Below are positions 7,690 through 15,855 of a stretch of 64,000 nucleotides of DNA, piece by piece. Each line of letters opens with the position of its first letter. Positions within the stretch are counted from its first letter, which is position 1. The DNA comes from Clostridium hydrogenum (GTDB lineage Bacteria; Bacillota; Clostridia; Clostridiales; Clostridiaceae): contig NZ_JAEACT010000002.1 in NCBI RefSeq assembly GCF_021432385.1, positions 2,779,501-2,843,500 on the forward strand. Direction: 5' to 3'. Below the pieces are notes generated by a model. It was not told the origin of the DNA. It was given only the letters and a program-made list of their open reading frames with translations, and did not search any database. The position numbers and the translations under genes were made by a program.

Positions 7690-7887
7690 GGTCTGTTCAA
7701 AAAAATACCAATTCCATCTAGTGGTTTGTTTTCTTTGAAAAGCTTCTTTATTGAAGAAAATAAGGTAAAAATACTTTGTAATAGAACTTGAGCATACTAA
7801 AAGTTGAGAAGAAAGTGTGCTCATAATTTCAGCTAAAACTGCTAACAATATAGTTCCAGTTATAAAAGGATGAAATAAAATTAAGAC

Positions 7888-9189
7888 CTAACTAATTCTT
7901 AATTTAAATTTTTGAACTGCTTTTTTATCGTTTAATGGAATTTTATCAATGTTTGCACCTAAAGATTGTAATTTGTTAATAATATCTTCATATCCACGTT
8001 CAACGTATTCAATCTGACTAATAGTAGTATATCCATCCGCCGCTAATCCTGCAATTATCATTGCTACCCCAGCACGTAAATCTAAAGCACATACTGGAGC
8101 ACCAGTTAATTTGGCAACACCATCAATTATGGCTGTTGTACCATTTTCCACTTTAATATTTGCTCCCATACTAATTAAACTTTTGACATATCCAAAGCGA
8201 CTTTCAAAAATCGTTTCAGTAACAGTACTGCAACCTGAAGATATAGCCAACAAAGTGGTGATTTGTGGCTGAAAATCAGTTGGGAATCCGGGATATGGCA
8301 AAGTTTTTACGTTTGTACATTTTAATTGACCATTCACACTAATACGAATTGAATTATCGAATTCTGTAACGTTAACTCCTATTTCAATTAGTTTAGCTGA
8401 AATAGCTTCTAAATGTTTTGGAATAATATTTTTTATTAATACATTTCCTTTTGTTGCAGCAGCAGCTATCATAAAGGTACCAGCTTCTATTTGGTCCGGG
8501 ATAATACAATATTCACCGCCATGAAGTTTTTTTACCCCTGTAATTCGGATTGTATCAGTACCAGCTCCTTTAATATTAGCCCCTAAACTATTTAAAAAAT
8601 TTGCTACATCTACAACATGAGGTTCCTTTGCTGCATTTTCTATAATTGTTTTTCCTTTTGCTTTTGCAGCAACTAATATTGCGTTAATAGTTGCGCCGAC
8701 GCTTATTCCATCAAAGTAAATATGGTTTCCAACTAGACCATCAGTTTTAGCATCAATAAAACCGTGCTCAATGTTAATATTAGCACCCAATAAATTAAAA
8801 GCTTTAATATGATGATCAATGGCTCTAATACCAATGTTGCATCCACCTGGAAGAGGAATTTGTGCTCTCCCACGCTTTGGAAGTAATGCCCCTACGAGAT
8901 AATAAGAAGACCGTATTTTATGAATTGCTTCATTATCAACATGATATGTATTAATTGCATTCCCATTTATTTTTACTGTATGAGTATCTATACGCTGAAC
9001 ACTTGCTCCTAATTCTTCAATAGCTTCTAATAATGCAGAAACATCATTTACATCAGGTACATTATATATGGTTACTGTGTCATCTGACATAATTGTAGCC
9101 GCTAATATGGGAAGAGCTGCATTTTTGCTTCCACTAATTTTAACATCACCTTGAAGAGCTTTTCCACCCTTTATAATATATTGTTCCAT
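7888..9189 (-). CDS. murA: UDP-N-acetylglucosamine 1-carboxyvinyltransferase (MurA)
   Basis: MurA adds enolpyruvate to UDP-GlcNAc, the first committed step of peptidoglycan synthesis, in the cytoplasm. At 433 residues the length is normal. Key residues are visible: K22 in VKISGSKNAA, the phosphoenolpyruvate and fosfomycin-target C117 in PLPGGCNIGIR, the general base Asp in YPGFPTDFQPQ and the LRAG motif. RBS GGAGG lies eight bases upstream. It follows a DeoR-type regulator by 48 bp and is probably co-transcribed with it. Firmicutes often have two MurA forms. This copy, sitting among cell-wall stress genes under its own regulator, is likely the conditional paralogue, but that is inference. Confidence 0.95.
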   Translation of the reverse strand: MEQYIIKGGKALQGDVKISGSKNAALPILAATIMSDDTVTIYNVPDVNDVSALLEAIEELGASVQRIDTHTVKINGNAINTYHVDNEAIHKIRSSYYLVGALLPKRGRAQIPLPGGCNIGIRAIDHHIKAFNLLGANINIEHGFIDAKTDGLVGNHIYFDGISVGATINAILVAAKAKGKTIIENAAKEPHVVDVANFLNSLGANIKGAGTDTIRITGVKKLHGGEYCIIPDQIEAGTFMIAAAATKGNVLIKNIIPKHLEAISAKLIEIGVNVTEFDNSIRISVNGQLKCTNVKTLPYPGFPTDFQPQITTLLAISSGCSTVTETIFESRFGYVKSLISMGANIKVENGTTAIIDGVAKLTGAPVCALDLRAGVAMIIAGLAADGYTTISQIEYVERGYEDIINKLQSLGANIDKIPLNDKKAVQKFKLRIS

Positions 9190-9238
9190 AAAATTCCTCC
9201 AATATTAAATATTTTTTTCTTGTACCTTGATAAAAATA

Positions 9239-10015
9239 CTATTTTTTTTCTACAACAATAATCTCTATTTCTTGCTCTTCAAATTTTTTTAATTCTTCCT
9301 CTGATGCGTCCCAATCAGTTATAAGAATGTCAAGTTTATTAGCGGGACATATGCTTATAATTGACTCAAATCCTATTTTCTCAGTAGGATACAATCCCAC
9401 GGAACATTTTGAACTATTGATAACTGCATTAACAAATTCGACATGATTGCTTCGCTGTATTGATAATCCAAATTCAGCAGATATACTAGCTGAGGTTAAA
9501 AAGGCTTTATCAAAACGCATCCTTTTAATAGTCTCTATAGTAAATGGATCATAGCAATTTCCCTTACCATCCATTTCTCCGCCTGTAATAATGACGCGAA
9601 TATTATCTTGTTTTCTTAATTCATCAGCAATAATTATGGAATTTGTAACAACTGTAATGAAAATATCTTTGGGCAAATTTTGTGTCATAAAATATCCAAC
9701 TGTAGCAGAGACAATAAAAATAACATCATGACTTTTTATCATAGATACTGCTTTCTGTGCTATAGCAAAATAGTTTTCCTTGATCTCTACTACATCACGA
9801 ACTGTCATTTTAGGTGGCTTAGAAAAACCTATTTGATGTACAGGTATTGCACCACCGCGTGTTCTTTTTATAAGTCCTTTTTCTTCAAGTATTCTTAAAT
9901 CTCGTCTAGCTGTATCAAATGATACTTGAAACATATCCTGTATTTCAGTTGTTGCTATTCTACCATTTTTATTAATATAATCTAATATAGATTGATGCCT
10001 TTCTTCTATAAACAT
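9239..10015 (-). CDS. DeoR/GlpR-family transcriptional regulator
   Basis: This 258-residue protein has an N-terminal winged helix (IATTEIQDMFQVSFDTARRD then LRILEEKGLIKRTRGGAI), the classical DeoR signature, and a C-terminal DeoRC sensor domain of the phosphosugar-isomerase fold. DeoR regulators usually sense a sugar phosphate. It precedes murA by 48 bp, so it likely controls amino-sugar entry into cell-wall synthesis together with itself. A perfect 21-bp inverted repeat containing TTTGTGATA lies directly upstream (10059-10107) and is a candidate autoregulatory operator. RBS is weak (AAGGAG, 8 bases before ATG). Confidence 0.9.
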   Translation of the reverse strand: MFIEERHQSILDYINKNGRIATTEIQDMFQVSFDTARRDLRILEEKGLIKRTRGGAIPVHQIGFSKPPKMTVRDVVEIKENYFAIAQKAVSMIKSHDVIFIVSATVGYFMTQNLPKDIFITVVTNSIIIADELRKQDNIRVIITGGEMDGKGNCYDPFTIETIKRMRFDKAFLTSASISAEFGLSIQRSNHVEFVNAVINSSKCSVGLYPTEKIGFESIISICPANKLDILITDWDASEEELKKFEEQEIEIIVVEKK

Positions 10016-10058
10016 ATATAAACTCCTTATAAGTTTTAATCATTATAATTCACATAAT

Positions 10059-10107
10059 ATCACAAAGGTTCACAGTTTTCAATATCAAACTGTGAACCTT
10101 TGTGATA
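10059..10107. promoter_or_regulatory. 21-bp perfect inverted repeat, candidate DeoR operator
   Basis: TATCACAAAGGTTCACAGTTT and its exact complement are separated by seven bases. It lies 44 bp before the DeoR-family start and 36 bp after the stop of the gene at 10144. A TATAAT lies between it and the regulator gene on the minus strand. No T-tract follows on that strand, which argues against a simple terminator. The TTTGTGA/TCACAAA halves resemble DeoR-family operators. Confidence 0.5.
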
Positions 10108-10143
10108 CTTTGTTTATATATAGCTATATCATCTATGTTTTAG

Positions 10144-10716
10144 CTATTTTGCTCTCATAAAGTAAATCGCTTGGCTTTTGCTTTTGCCATTACGAACAGT
10201 TTTATAAGTTATATTTCTCACATGATAGCAACTACCATACTCAGTTAACTGATTGTCGAATATATAAGCATCTTTATGTGAACTATCTGTCCACTTTTTA
10301 AATATATAAGTATGATCTGGAGTTTCATTTATATTTCCAGAGGGAGCTGCAAAACAAATATCACCTGGCTTAAGCTTACCTAAATCGTAGTATTTTTTAT
10401 ATCCTTCCTTTTGTAAAAACTCTGTAAGTTGAGTTGTATTTGCAACACTTTTAGGCACATCAAGCCCAGCTGCCCTAAGCGCACCAGATGCAAAATAAAC
10501 ACAAGTATTGGTATAGCTTCCACTATTTAATCTAGCTGCTTCATCTATATTTTTTCTTCTATTAGAAGTAACACTTAAATAACTTACAGTTGCTACGGAA
10601 ACTTTTTCAAGAGATTGCCTTTTTAAATATAAACTTACTATTTTAAAAGCTGTTATTACAACGATTAAAGTTAAAACTATAATAATATATTTTTTCTTAT
10701 CCTTTATTTTAATCAT
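10144..10716 (-). CDS. Secreted or anchored CHAP/NlpC-like cysteine hydrolase, putative
   Basis: The protein has 190 residues and one N-terminal membrane segment (about 9-30). The extracellular part has SYTNTCVYFASGALRAAGL with C72, then LKPGDICFAAPSG, then DHTYIF with H135. The Cys, 'kpGDi' turn and His order are those of NlpC/P60 and CHAP amidases, which cut peptidoglycan stem peptides. The family match is by motif order only and I would not name a substrate. It starts 13 bp after the sensor-kinase stop and is probably the third gene of that two-component operon. Confidence 0.65.
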   Translation of the reverse strand: MIKIKDKKKYIIIVLTLIVVITAFKIVSLYLKRQSLEKVSVATVSYLSVTSNRRKNIDEAARLNSGSYTNTCVYFASGALRAAGLDVPKSVANTTQLTEFLQKEGYKKYYDLGKLKPGDICFAAPSGNINETPDHTYIFKKWTDSSHKDAYIFDNQLTEYGSCYHVRNITYKTVRNGKSKSQAIYFMRAK

Positions 10717-10729
10717 AAATTGATTCCTC

Positions 10730-11845
10730 CTAACTAAAACATGGAAGTTCTATTTTAAAGGTAGTCTTACAAGCATTGCTTTCTACACTAATCCTACCAT
10801 CATGCAATTCTACTATATTTTTTGCTATGGCAAGTCCTAGACCTGAGCCACCAGTTTCACTAGACCTTGATTTGTCCACCCTATAAAACCTTTGAAAAAT
10901 ATATGGTATATCCATAGGCGGTATGGGATCTCCATAGTTTGTAAACTCTAAAATAGCCTTAGAATCAATTTTATTTAATGATATATCCATAAACTTACTT
11001 GACTTTGAATATTTTATACAATTAAAAATCAAATTTTCGAAGGCTCTTACAAGCTTATTAACATCACCTAAAACATAGAATTTTTCGTCTAATATATTCA
11101 ACCTACATTCAATGTTTGCATTTGCAAAATTAATTCTATGTTCTACTGCCAACTGCTTAATTAATTCTGCAATATTTACTTTATCCTTAGAAATTTTAAT
11201 TCCATAATTATTTAAGGTTGTAAGTTCAAAAAGATCATCAATTAAAACCTTTAATCGTTTTGTCTTATTTAAAGCTATATTTACATAACTCCTAAGTGTA
11301 AATTCATCGTCATATTCATCATTATCTGCAAGCTTTAAATAACCTAATATTGATGTAAGAGGAGTACGAAGATCATGAGAAATACTTGTTATTAAATTTA
11401 TTTTTGTCTGTTCAGCTTCTTTTTGTTCTTCCAATACCAAATTAAATTTATCCATAACCTTGTTAATATTTTGAGACAGCTTGCCTAAATCATCTTCTGA
11501 ATTGTTTTGAATGCGGGTTTTAAAATCACCATTTGCCATAGCTTTTACAGCTCTATCTAGTTCTAAAAATGATATTACTTTTTTTCTAAATATTAAATGA
11601 AAATATATAATTAATAACAAAAAAAATTCTACGCTTTCACTTCCAAACACATCAATTATCGGACTTAAAATATATCTTATACTTGAAAGGTGAAGATTAA
11701 TATTATATAACTCTAATATTTTTTTTATTATATTCCTAATGCTTCCAATTAAACCTCCAGTTATAATCGTAAGAACTATTGCTATTGCAACTGGAAGAAT
11801 AATTTTCAGTTCCATTTTATAAATATCAAACTTTTTTACCTTCAT
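10730..11845 (-). CDS. Sensor histidine kinase of the VanS/OmpR-partner type (TCS-2)
   Basis: About 371 residues. Two membrane segments flank a short extracellular loop (about 10-36 and 70-92). HAMP-like sequence follows (ELDRAVKAMANGDF), then the dimerisation H box SHDLRTPLTSILGY, N box NLIFNCIKYS and G boxes including GGSGLGLAIAKN. I chose ATG 11845, preceded by GAGGAG, instead of the longer frame at 11941, which would overlap the response-regulator gene by 74 bp and has no ribosome binding site. A short sensor loop is typical of kinases that sense the membrane or cell wall, such as VanS. Its partner is the regulator at 11868. Confidence 0.9.
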   Translation of the reverse strand: MKVKKFDIYKMELKIILPVAIAIVLTIITGGLIGSIRNIIKKILELYNINLHLSSIRYILSPIIDVFGSESVEFFLLLIIYFHLIFRKKVISFLELDRAVKAMANGDFKTRIQNNSEDDLGKLSQNINKVMDKFNLVLEEQKEAEQTKINLITSISHDLRTPLTSILGYLKLADNDEYDDEFTLRSYVNIALNKTKRLKVLIDDLFELTTLNNYGIKISKDKVNIAELIKQLAVEHRINFANANIECRLNILDEKFYVLGDVNKLVRAFENLIFNCIKYSKSSKFMDISLNKIDSKAILEFTNYGDPIPPMDIPYIFQRFYRVDKSRSSETGGSGLGLAIAKNIVELHDGRISVESNACKTTFKIELPCFS

Positions 11846-11867
11846 AATTTTTACTCCTCTAATATCA

Positions 11868-12569
11868 TTATGGTCTTTCAATTTTATAACCAACTCCCCA
11901 AACTGTATGAATAAGTTTTTCTCCTTCAAGGTGGCTTTCAATTTTATCCCTAAGATTGCTTATATGAACCATAACAGTATTATTGGATTGAAAATATTTT
12001 TCCTTCCAAACTCTCTCAAATATTTCTTCTGCACTAAAAACCCTTCCTGGATTATTTCCTAATAAAAATAATATATCAAATTCTCTTGCAGTTAACGTAA
12101 TCTGTTTATCACGTGCAAATACAGAATGAGTTGATTTTTTTATAGTTAAATCCCCTAATTGCAATAAATCGTCATCACTTTTTTTCTCATCTTTTTTATC
12201 AAATAAATAAGTTCTCCTAAGGAGAGTTTTTACACGAACAACAAATTCTAGTTCATCAAAAGGCTTTGTTATGTAATCATCTGCTCCCGTTAAAAGTCCT
12301 GCAATTTTATCATTATTTTGAACCTTAGCACTAAGCATTATAATTGGTATACTAAGGCTTTGACGTATTCTTTTGCAAACCTCAAGCCCATCTATGCCAG
12401 GCATCATAATATCTAGAACTACAAGCTGAGGTCTTTCTTCCTCTACAAGCTTCAATGCTGTATTTCCATCAGTTGCTTTAATAACCGTGTAACCCTCATT
12501 ATTCAAATATATTGAAATCAAATTAAGAATTTCTTTATCATCATCCACAATTAAAATTTTTTCATTCAT
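11868..12569 (-). CDS. OmpR/VanR-type response regulator (TCS-2)
   Basis: This 233-residue protein has a receiver domain with phospho-acceptor D53 in LVVLDIMMPG and K102 in DDYITKPF, and a C-terminal winged helix (LTAREFDILFLLGNNPGRVF to HTVWGVGYKIE). It would be phosphorylated by the kinase at 10730, whose start lies 23 bp downstream. Its own promoter contains a type-II box (12620-12649), the same element found before SBP genes 1 and 2. Autoregulation and control of those genes is therefore the simplest reading, though not shown. Confidence 0.93.
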   Translation of the reverse strand: MNEKILIVDDDKEILNLISIYLNNEGYTVIKATDGNTALKLVEEERPQLVVLDIMMPGIDGLEVCKRIRQSLSIPIIMLSAKVQNNDKIAGLLTGADDYITKPFDELEFVVRVKTLLRRTYLFDKKDEKKSDDDLLQLGDLTIKKSTHSVFARDKQITLTAREFDILFLLGNNPGRVFSAEEIFERVWKEKYFQSNNTVMVHISNLRDKIESHLEGEKLIHTVWGVGYKIERP

Positions 12570-12619
12570 TTTACCACCTCAGACAAAAGTTCATATAATA
12601 ATTATAAACTAAAATTTGT

Positions 12620-12649
12620 CTAAAATGCTAATAAATAAATCTTAAGAAT
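12620..12649 (-). promoter_or_regulatory. Type-II regulatory box upstream of the TCS-2 operon
   Basis: The minus strand has ATTCTTAAGATTTATTTATT then AGCATTTTAG, with TATAATTATTATATG about 25 bp later as -10 region. It is the most diverged of the four type-II boxes but keeps TTCTTAAG-TTTA and the spacing. The window between CTTAAG and the start codon is 71 bp. Confidence 0.5.
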
Positions 12650-12658
12650 TATAAAGAT

Positions 12659-12811
12659 TCATTTTTTATTATTGGGTGGCTGTATAATTTGATATCTGTA
12701 ATTCAAATTAAAAGTATCAAAACTATTTAAAACTATGCATCCTAAGATAGCTATTAAAAAGCTTATTATTAACGAATTTATAAATATGCTATAATTTCTT
12801 TTATTTTTCAT
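12659..12811 (-). CDS. Small membrane protein, 50 residues
   Basis: An ATG at 12809-12811 opens a 50-codon frame to a TGA at 12659. It encodes a basic start (MKNKRNYS), one hydrophobic helix (about 9-28, FINSLIISFLIAILGCIVL) and a short outside tail ending PPNNKK. It lies between SBP gene 2 (stop 39 bp upstream) and the TCS-2 operon, in the same direction. The candidate ribosome binding site GTGAG is weak. The topology suits a small sensor-kinase accessory protein, but nothing proves expression. Position and helix make it more than a random frame in this AT-rich DNA. Confidence 0.45.
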   Translation of the reverse strand: MKNKRNYSIFINSLIISFLIAILGCIVLNSFDTFNLNYRYQIIQPPNNKK

Positions 12812-12850
12812 TTAATATCTCACACAAAATACCTTTCTTCATTTAACTTA

Positions 12851-14197
12851 CTATTCATTAATATACAGTTTAACCTTATTTTCTAGAGTTTTAAGTGCAC
12901 TGTAATAAGAAACTTTCCCCTCAAAATATGATGTCATACAATTTTCTATAAGTTTATCTACATCACTATCTAAAATTTTAACTTCATCTACTTTATTTGT
13001 TATTTTGTCATAGTAATTGTCAAAATCCTTTGATGGTGCTTTCAATATCACTTTTGTTTCTCTATCTGGCTTTCCTACCCAATTCTTTAAGTATTGATTT
13101 TTTATATCTAACTGTGATTTTTTATTTATAGGAGGAGCATAAACCTTATCTCCTGACTGCGTTTTTTCCGATAAAGCTATTTTTATAAAATTATAGGCTG
13201 CTTTCTTATTTTTTGTTTTCTTACTTATGCCAATTAAATCTCCCGCAATTGCAATTGTTTTATTTCCACCATCATATGTGGGAAAACTGTTAATAATTTG
13301 AGTTTGTCCAGTAAGACCTTTTATTACCGCTTCAGAATTAAAGATATCTGGACCACATGTTGAAATTTCATCTGTGGAAAAAAGTGTAGAGCCATTCTTT
13401 ATTCCTTGAATTCCTTCTTCTCCACTACTATTATTAGAATGTTTAGGTGTTGAATTATATATTTTCTTGTAATTTTCCATTATATTTTTAAATTCTGGTT
13501 TGTCAAAATACATTTTTTTATTATCATAATCTATACATTCAAATCCACTACTTGCTATAAACTGCCCTACATCTATTGGTGCTGCAAAAAGAGTTTTTCC
13601 ATTAGTATTTTTGGCTTTAGCACTATAATCGTCTACTGATTTTATAAAATTATTTTGAGTCATGTTGCTATCAATTTTTACATTGTTTTTTTCCAATAGT
13701 TCCTTTGTAGTTATATAAGCTGGCACATAATAATCTACAGGTATAAACGTTAATTTTCCTTTATATATTCCTGAATTTAAAAGCTTTGAGTCATAATCTT
13801 CTTTGTTGAAACCTGTATCTTTTTCTATATATGGCTTTAAATCTTCAAGCAATCCAGACTTTTGGAAAGCTCTTGCATTAGTAAATTCTGTATCACAATA
13901 TATTATATCTGGGCCCTCTCCCGCCAATGTATCACTTAAAATTCTCTCATTGTACTTTTGGAATTCGCTTCCAGAATCAAATTTTACAATATTTAATTTT
14001 TCATTAGGATACTTAGCTTTAAACACATTTACAATAGGTTCTATATCAAAATTAAGCTTACCATTATAAGCTAACGCATAGATGGTTAATGAATTTGGAT
14101 CTCTTGACTTTAAAAATTTTTGACCAATTACTGGATACACGCCTATTGCAATAACAATCACAATAAGCACACCCACTATTATTTTTTTATTGCCCAC
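12851..14197 (-). CDS. Membrane-anchored extracellular solute-binding protein, paralogue 2
   Basis: The protein has 448 residues and is homologous along its length to paralogues 1 and 3. It keeps the anchor with IAIGVYPVIGQKF, GEGPDIIYCDTEF, DLKPYIEKDTGFN, KLTFIPVDYYVPAYITT, a GEEGIQGIKNG block and the end VKLYINE. No lipobox is present. It starts at GTG (14197) with AGAGGG upstream. A type-II box lies 74 bp upstream of the start. It shares the 'internal Gly-Glu-Glu-Gly' block with the other two, which is not usual in maltose-binding proteins. Ligand unknown. Confidence 0.85.
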   Translation of the reverse strand: MGNKKIIVGVLIVIVIAIGVYPVIGQKFLKSRDPNSLTIYALAYNGKLNFDIEPIVNVFKAKYPNEKLNIVKFDSGSEFQKYNERILSDTLAGEGPDIIYCDTEFTNARAFQKSGLLEDLKPYIEKDTGFNKEDYDSKLLNSGIYKGKLTFIPVDYYVPAYITTKELLEKNNVKIDSNMTQNNFIKSVDDYSAKAKNTNGKTLFAAPIDVGQFIASSGFECIDYDNKKMYFDKPEFKNIMENYKKIYNSTPKHSNNSSGEEGIQGIKNGSTLFSTDEISTCGPDIFNSEAVIKGLTGQTQIINSFPTYDGGNKTIAIAGDLIGISKKTKNKKAAYNFIKIALSEKTQSGDKVYAPPINKKSQLDIKNQYLKNWVGKPDRETKVILKAPSKDFDNYYDKITNKVDEVKILDSDVDKLIENCMTSYFEGKVSYYSALKTLENKVKLYINE

Positions 14198-14250
14198 AAC
14201 TCTTTCCCTCTTTCCTTAAGATTTATATAGATAACTTTAAATGAATTAAC

Positions 14251-14280
14251 TTAAAATATTTTTAAATAAATCTTAAGAAA
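14251..14280 (-). promoter_or_regulatory. Type-II regulatory box upstream of SBP gene 2
   Basis: The minus strand reads TTTCTTAAGATTTATTTAAA, then AATATTTTAA, then TTTAAAGTTATCTATAT about 10 bp further on. The match to the box at 5521 includes the downstream TTTAAAGTTAT, so promoter and box are conserved together. Confidence 0.55.
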
Positions 14281-14298
14281 AATAAAGTTTAAAAATAT

Positions 14299-14397
14299 AG
14301 GGTCACCGACGCAACTATTAAGTTATATATCCATCATAATGCCTAAAACATGGCATTTTGAAACATGTATAACTTAAGTTTCAGTACGGTAACCCTT
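14299..14397. repeat. ~100-bp hairpin repeat, GGGTTACCG subtype
   Basis: The ends AGGGTCACCG and CGGTAACCCT pair. Internal arms contain AACTTAAGTTTC/ GCAACTATTAAGTTAT and a central TAATGCC...GGCATTTTG. The same organisation occurs at 31312-31410. Confidence 0.7.
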
Positions 14398-14461
14398 TAG
14401 AACCAGACAGCCAATCTTTCTTGTCCGGTTCTATTCTGCATATCCTGTTTATTTTAACTTA

Positions 14462-15826
14462 CTATTCATTAATATACAGTTTGACCTTATTTTCCAGAGT
14501 TTTAATTGCATCTTCATATGATATCTTATCCTCAAAATATGGTGTTAAACATTCCATCATCAGTTTATTAACCGAATCATCTATTATTGTCCCTTTTTCA
14601 ATATTATTTGTTATTTTATTAATATAGCTTTGAAAATCATTTGATAATGGTTTTTGTACCACTATATCATTCTTATCATACTCATAACTCTTCCCAATTT
14701 CAGTATTATTATATTCATCCTCCAAAGCTTTTACAGCCTCATTATTTACAGGTATGAGAGCCGTTGCCCTTGATGCTTTAGTTTGCACATCCTTGGATAA
14801 AGCGCACTTTAAAAATAAATACGCTGCATTTTTATTTTTTGTATTCTTATTAATTGCCATGCCATAATCAACAATACCAACTGCCTTGTTTCCACCTTCA
14901 TACATTGGCATATTATTAATAATAGTTGTTTCTTTCGTTATTCCTTGTATTAAAGATTCTGATGCTAAAAAATCTTTAAAGCTATCCATTCTATCGTTTG
15001 AAAATATTGCTGCTCCACTTTTAAGTGCCTGAAGTCCTTCATCACCACTAGTTCCTTCTCCAGCTGCTTTCTTTGATGATGCTTTATAAATTTTTTTATA
15101 ATCTTCTATTAATTGTTTAAATTCAGGAGTATCAAAATGCACTTTTTTATTTTCATAATCAATAAATTCACATCCACTACCAGCTAAAAAATTACTTAAT
15201 GACATATTATCTTCATCATCTAAACCAACTGCTGAAAATAATTTTTTACTATTATTTAAATTTATTGATTGTGTAAAATCCTTTTCCGAACAATTTTTCG
15301 TCAATTGTATATTATTACTACTCAAAAGTTCTTTTGTAGTTGTATATTGATTAACATAATAATCAAGTGGCATCAAGGTTAGCTTGCCATTATACATGCC
15401 TGCATTTATAATTTTAGTATTGTAATCTCCTTTATTAAATGATTTATCTTTCTCTATAAGTGGTTTTAAATCCTCAAGCATTCCTGATTTTTGAAGATTT
15501 TTAGCATCACTTGAACTCAAATACAATATATCTGGACCTTTTCCTGCCAAAGTATCACTAAGTAGGGTTTTTTCATATTTTTCAATATCATTGACATCAA
15601 ATAAGACCTTTTGAATTTTTATATTTGGATATTTTTTTTCAAATTCATCTATAGTATATTGAAGCTGATTGCTAATACGACCATTGCTACCTGTAGCATA
15701 TATTTTTAAGGTGTTTGACGTTTCCGAAACTGCATTTTTTTTATGAAGCATTGGATATACTCCAGCTAATAATAAAACAATTACTGCAAAAACAATAACT
15801 ATTGTTTTTCTTTTAAATAACTTCAT
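14462..15826 (-). CDS. Membrane-anchored extracellular solute-binding protein, paralogue 3
   Basis: The protein has 454 residues. A hydrophobic anchor with LLLAGVYPMLHKK replaces a lipobox. Conserved blocks are FEKKYPNIKIQKV, GKGPDILYLSSSD, DLKPLIEKDKSFN, KLTLMPLDYYVNQYTTT, SGDEGLQALKSG and the C-terminus VKLYINE. The lipoprotein gene at 15856 lies 29 bp upstream, so both probably share the type-I promoter at 16432. This paralogue is therefore under the other regulatory box than paralogues 1 and 2. The start ATG follows AAAGGAG. Confidence 0.85.
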   Translation of the reverse strand: MKLFKRKTIVIVFAVIVLLLAGVYPMLHKKNAVSETSNTLKIYATGSNGRISNQLQYTIDEFEKKYPNIKIQKVLFDVNDIEKYEKTLLSDTLAGKGPDILYLSSSDAKNLQKSGMLEDLKPLIEKDKSFNKGDYNTKIINAGMYNGKLTLMPLDYYVNQYTTTKELLSSNNIQLTKNCSEKDFTQSINLNNSKKLFSAVGLDDEDNMSLSNFLAGSGCEFIDYENKKVHFDTPEFKQLIEDYKKIYKASSKKAAGEGTSGDEGLQALKSGAAIFSNDRMDSFKDFLASESLIQGITKETTIINNMPMYEGGNKAVGIVDYGMAINKNTKNKNAAYLFLKCALSKDVQTKASRATALIPVNNEAVKALEDEYNNTEIGKSYEYDKNDIVVQKPLSNDFQSYINKITNNIEKGTIIDDSVNKLMMECLTPYFEDKISYEDAIKTLENKVKLYINE

Positions 15827-15855
15827 TTATTTTTTTACTCCTTTCACAGCTTAAC

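Noticed and set aside
7534..7848. Minus-strand frame of 104 codons
   Set aside because: It overlaps the YkuD gene antisense for half its length, has no ribosome binding site and low-complexity content.
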